In this document: piece by piece, positions 23,365 through 24,378 of the stretch
How the letters are laid out: each line of letters starts with the position of its first letter
Position numbering within the stretch: the stretch's first letter is position 1
Assembly (NCBI GenBank): GCA_902465155.1
Contig: CABQLY010000021.1
Span: 1-24,378 of the forward strand
Reading direction: 5' to 3'
Length of the DNA: 24,378 nt
DNA from: an uncultured Oscillospiraceae bacterium
GTDB lineage: Bacteria; Bacillota; Clostridia; Oscillospirales; Acutalibacteraceae
The notes under the pieces: generated by a model
Seen by the model: only the letters and a program-made list of their open reading frames with translations
Told to the model about the DNA's origin: nothing
The model's database searches: none
Program-made: the position numbers and the translations under genes

Positions 23365-23379
23365 GATGTTGTTTCAACC

Positions 23380-23430
23380 GGCAGGAAAAAACTGCCCCAA
23401 GCAGGCTTCGCTTTGGCGTTTATTTTTTAG
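23380..23430 (+). promoter_or_regulatory. Possible attenuator in the IclR-gene leader
   Basis: GGCAG-GAAAAAA-CTGCC (23380-23396) abuts a second stem, CCAAGC (23397-23402) with GCTTTGG (23410-23416, one bulge), followed by TTTATTTTTT (23419-23428). A further stem, GCAAGGC (23434-23440) with GCCTTGC (23463-23469), lies downstream. This resembles a leader terminator. Stems are short, so confidence is low. Confidence 0.3.
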
Positions 23431-23547
23431 GCGGCAAGGCGCAAAATTGCCGTAAAGCGTTTGCCTTGCGGCAAATAAGCAAAGAGCAAAAAAATAATCA
23501 GGCAAAACTGTATGGTGTTCGGCTTAGGTAAAAGTAGGGGGAATTTT

Positions 23548-24300
23548 ATGCAACAAGAAAAAACAGTACAATCGGTTGCGCGCTGCTTTGCGCTTTTAGA
23601 GCAATTAGCGCAGCGGGGCAGTGCGGCCGTAACCGAGCTGGCAGCCGCTACCGGGCTGCACAAAGCAACGGTACACCGCCTGCTTGCTACTTTGCAAGAG
23701 CTGGGCTATGTTCGCCAGGCGGGGCAGGGCGGGCCGTACACCCTAACCCTAAAATTGCTGCAGCTTTCCTCCGGCTCGCTGCAGTGCTTTAGCCTGCGCA
23801 GCCGGGCCGAGCCGTTTTTAAAAAAGCTGGCTGCCCGCTGCGGCGAAACGGTGCATTTAGTGGCCCGCGAGGGGGATAGCATTGTTTATATAGATAAATT
23901 TGAGGCGCCAAATTCTGCCGTGCGGCTAAGCTCCCGCGTGGGGCTTTCGCTGCCGCTTTGGCGCACAGCCGCCGGGAAAGCCCTGTTGGCTGCGTTGCCA
24001 TCGGCCGAGGCCGAGGCGGTTTTTAATCGCGCAAAGGCGGCAACCGACCAAAACGCCTGCCCGCTTGCAAAAGCCGATTTTTTAAAGCAGCTGCAAACGG
24101 TAAGGCAGTGCGGCTACGCGTTAGATAACGAAGAAAACGAGCCCGGCGTGCGCTGTGTGGGCGTTGCGCTGCCGCCCTTGCCCGGCGTTTTGCCCTACGC
24201 CGTTAGCATTTCGGCCCCGGCGTACCGCTTTACCAACGACCTGCTGCCCGAAAGGGTAACCCAGCTGCAAAACACGGTTGCCGAAATTTTAAAGCAATAG
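23548..24300 (+). CDS. IclR-family transcriptional regulator (KdgR-like)
   Basis: This is a 250-residue IclR-family regulator. The N-terminal winged helix is at about 5-65 (VARCFALLEQLA...VTELAAATGLHKATVHRLLATLQELGYV). The C-terminal ligand domain (about 75-245) has GETVHLVAREGDSIVYIDKFE, TAAGKALLA and GVALPP tracts. The length is typical. ATG 23548 follows AGGGGGAA; an ATG at 23512 upstream of this site is rejected. It is divergent from kdgK, with promoters back to back, so it likely represses kdgK until a KDG-type ligand binds. Ligand and direction of control are inference. The remaining 24301-24378 shows no gene or clear terminator. Confidence 0.9.
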   Translation: MQQEKTVQSVARCFALLEQLAQRGSAAVTELAAATGLHKATVHRLLATLQELGYVRQAGQGGPYTLTLKLLQLSSGSLQCFSLRSRAEPFLKKLAARCGETVHLVAREGDSIVYIDKFEAPNSAVRLSSRVGLSLPLWRTAAGKALLAALPSAEAEAVFNRAKAATDQNACPLAKADFLKQLQTVRQCGYALDNEENEPGVRCVGVALPPLPGVLPYAVSISAPAYRFTNDLLPERVTQLQNTVAEILKQ

Positions 24301-24378
24301 CGCCGGTTAAAACAATTTAAAAATGTAGGTTTGTCAATGATGTGTTACAAAAATCAGAAAACTTCGCCGTTGGATAAA

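Noticed and set aside
24319..24349. TTGACA on the minus strand and TTTGT...ACAAA palindrome near the right edge
   Set aside because: No matching -10 was found within the window, and the palindrome is imperfect and cut close to the edge.

Overview
The window looks like chromosomal DNA from a low-to-mid GC Clostridia bacterium, probably a gut Oscillospiraceae/Ruminococcaceae-type anaerobe. This is inferred from several signs: strong AGGAGG-type ribosome binding sites, consensus sigma-A promoters, the gene order dgt-dnaG-rpoD, a Clostridia-type TSCPD (TIGR03905-like) protein, and the ftsE-ftsX-M23-S41 cluster. A large surface protein with InlB-type repeats and a TPATGD sorting-like tail fits too. 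Ile codons are overwhelmingly ATT throughout. Several genes clearly start with TTG behind excellent Shine-Dalgarno sequences. I see no rRNA, tRNA, CRISPR array, prophage or complete insertion sequence.

Layout. Positions 1-130 hold hairpins, including a strong terminator-like stem. 131-2767 (minus) is a P2-type, Ca2+-ATPase-like pump with a canonical phosphorylation site but unusual hinge and M4 motifs. It diverges from a plus-strand informational block (3121-9224): YigZ/IMPACT protein, dGTPase (dgt), primase (dnaG), primary sigma factor (rpoD), a three-cysteine Rrf2 regulator, a TSCPD protein and an unknown Cys-rich protein. A terminator closes this block. A cell-envelope block follows (9506-15246): PucR/CdaR-like regulator, ftsE, ftsX, a coiled-coil M23 peptidase (PcsB/EnvC-like partner of FtsEX) and an S41 C-terminal processing protease, ending in a textbook terminator.

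15410-21116 is the most distinctive region. It is a two-gene overlapping unit with its own promoter and terminator. The first gene encodes a 1330-residue secreted, wall/membrane-anchored protein in which five jelly-roll-like (CBM-type) modules alternate with four InlB/Listeria-Bacteroides repeats. The second encodes a lipoprotein glycoside hydrolase of clan GH-A type. Together they resemble a surface device for binding and cutting a glycan; the glycan is unknown.

The right end (21282-24300) carries nth (minus, endonuclease III), a repeat-rich spacer, kdgK (minus, 2-keto-3-deoxygluconate kinase) and a divergent IclR-family regulator. A 17-bp palindrome sits in the kdgK leader and is a candidate operator for that regulator. 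This suggests uronate/pectin-derived sugar use, possibly linked ecologically to the surface glycosidase pair.
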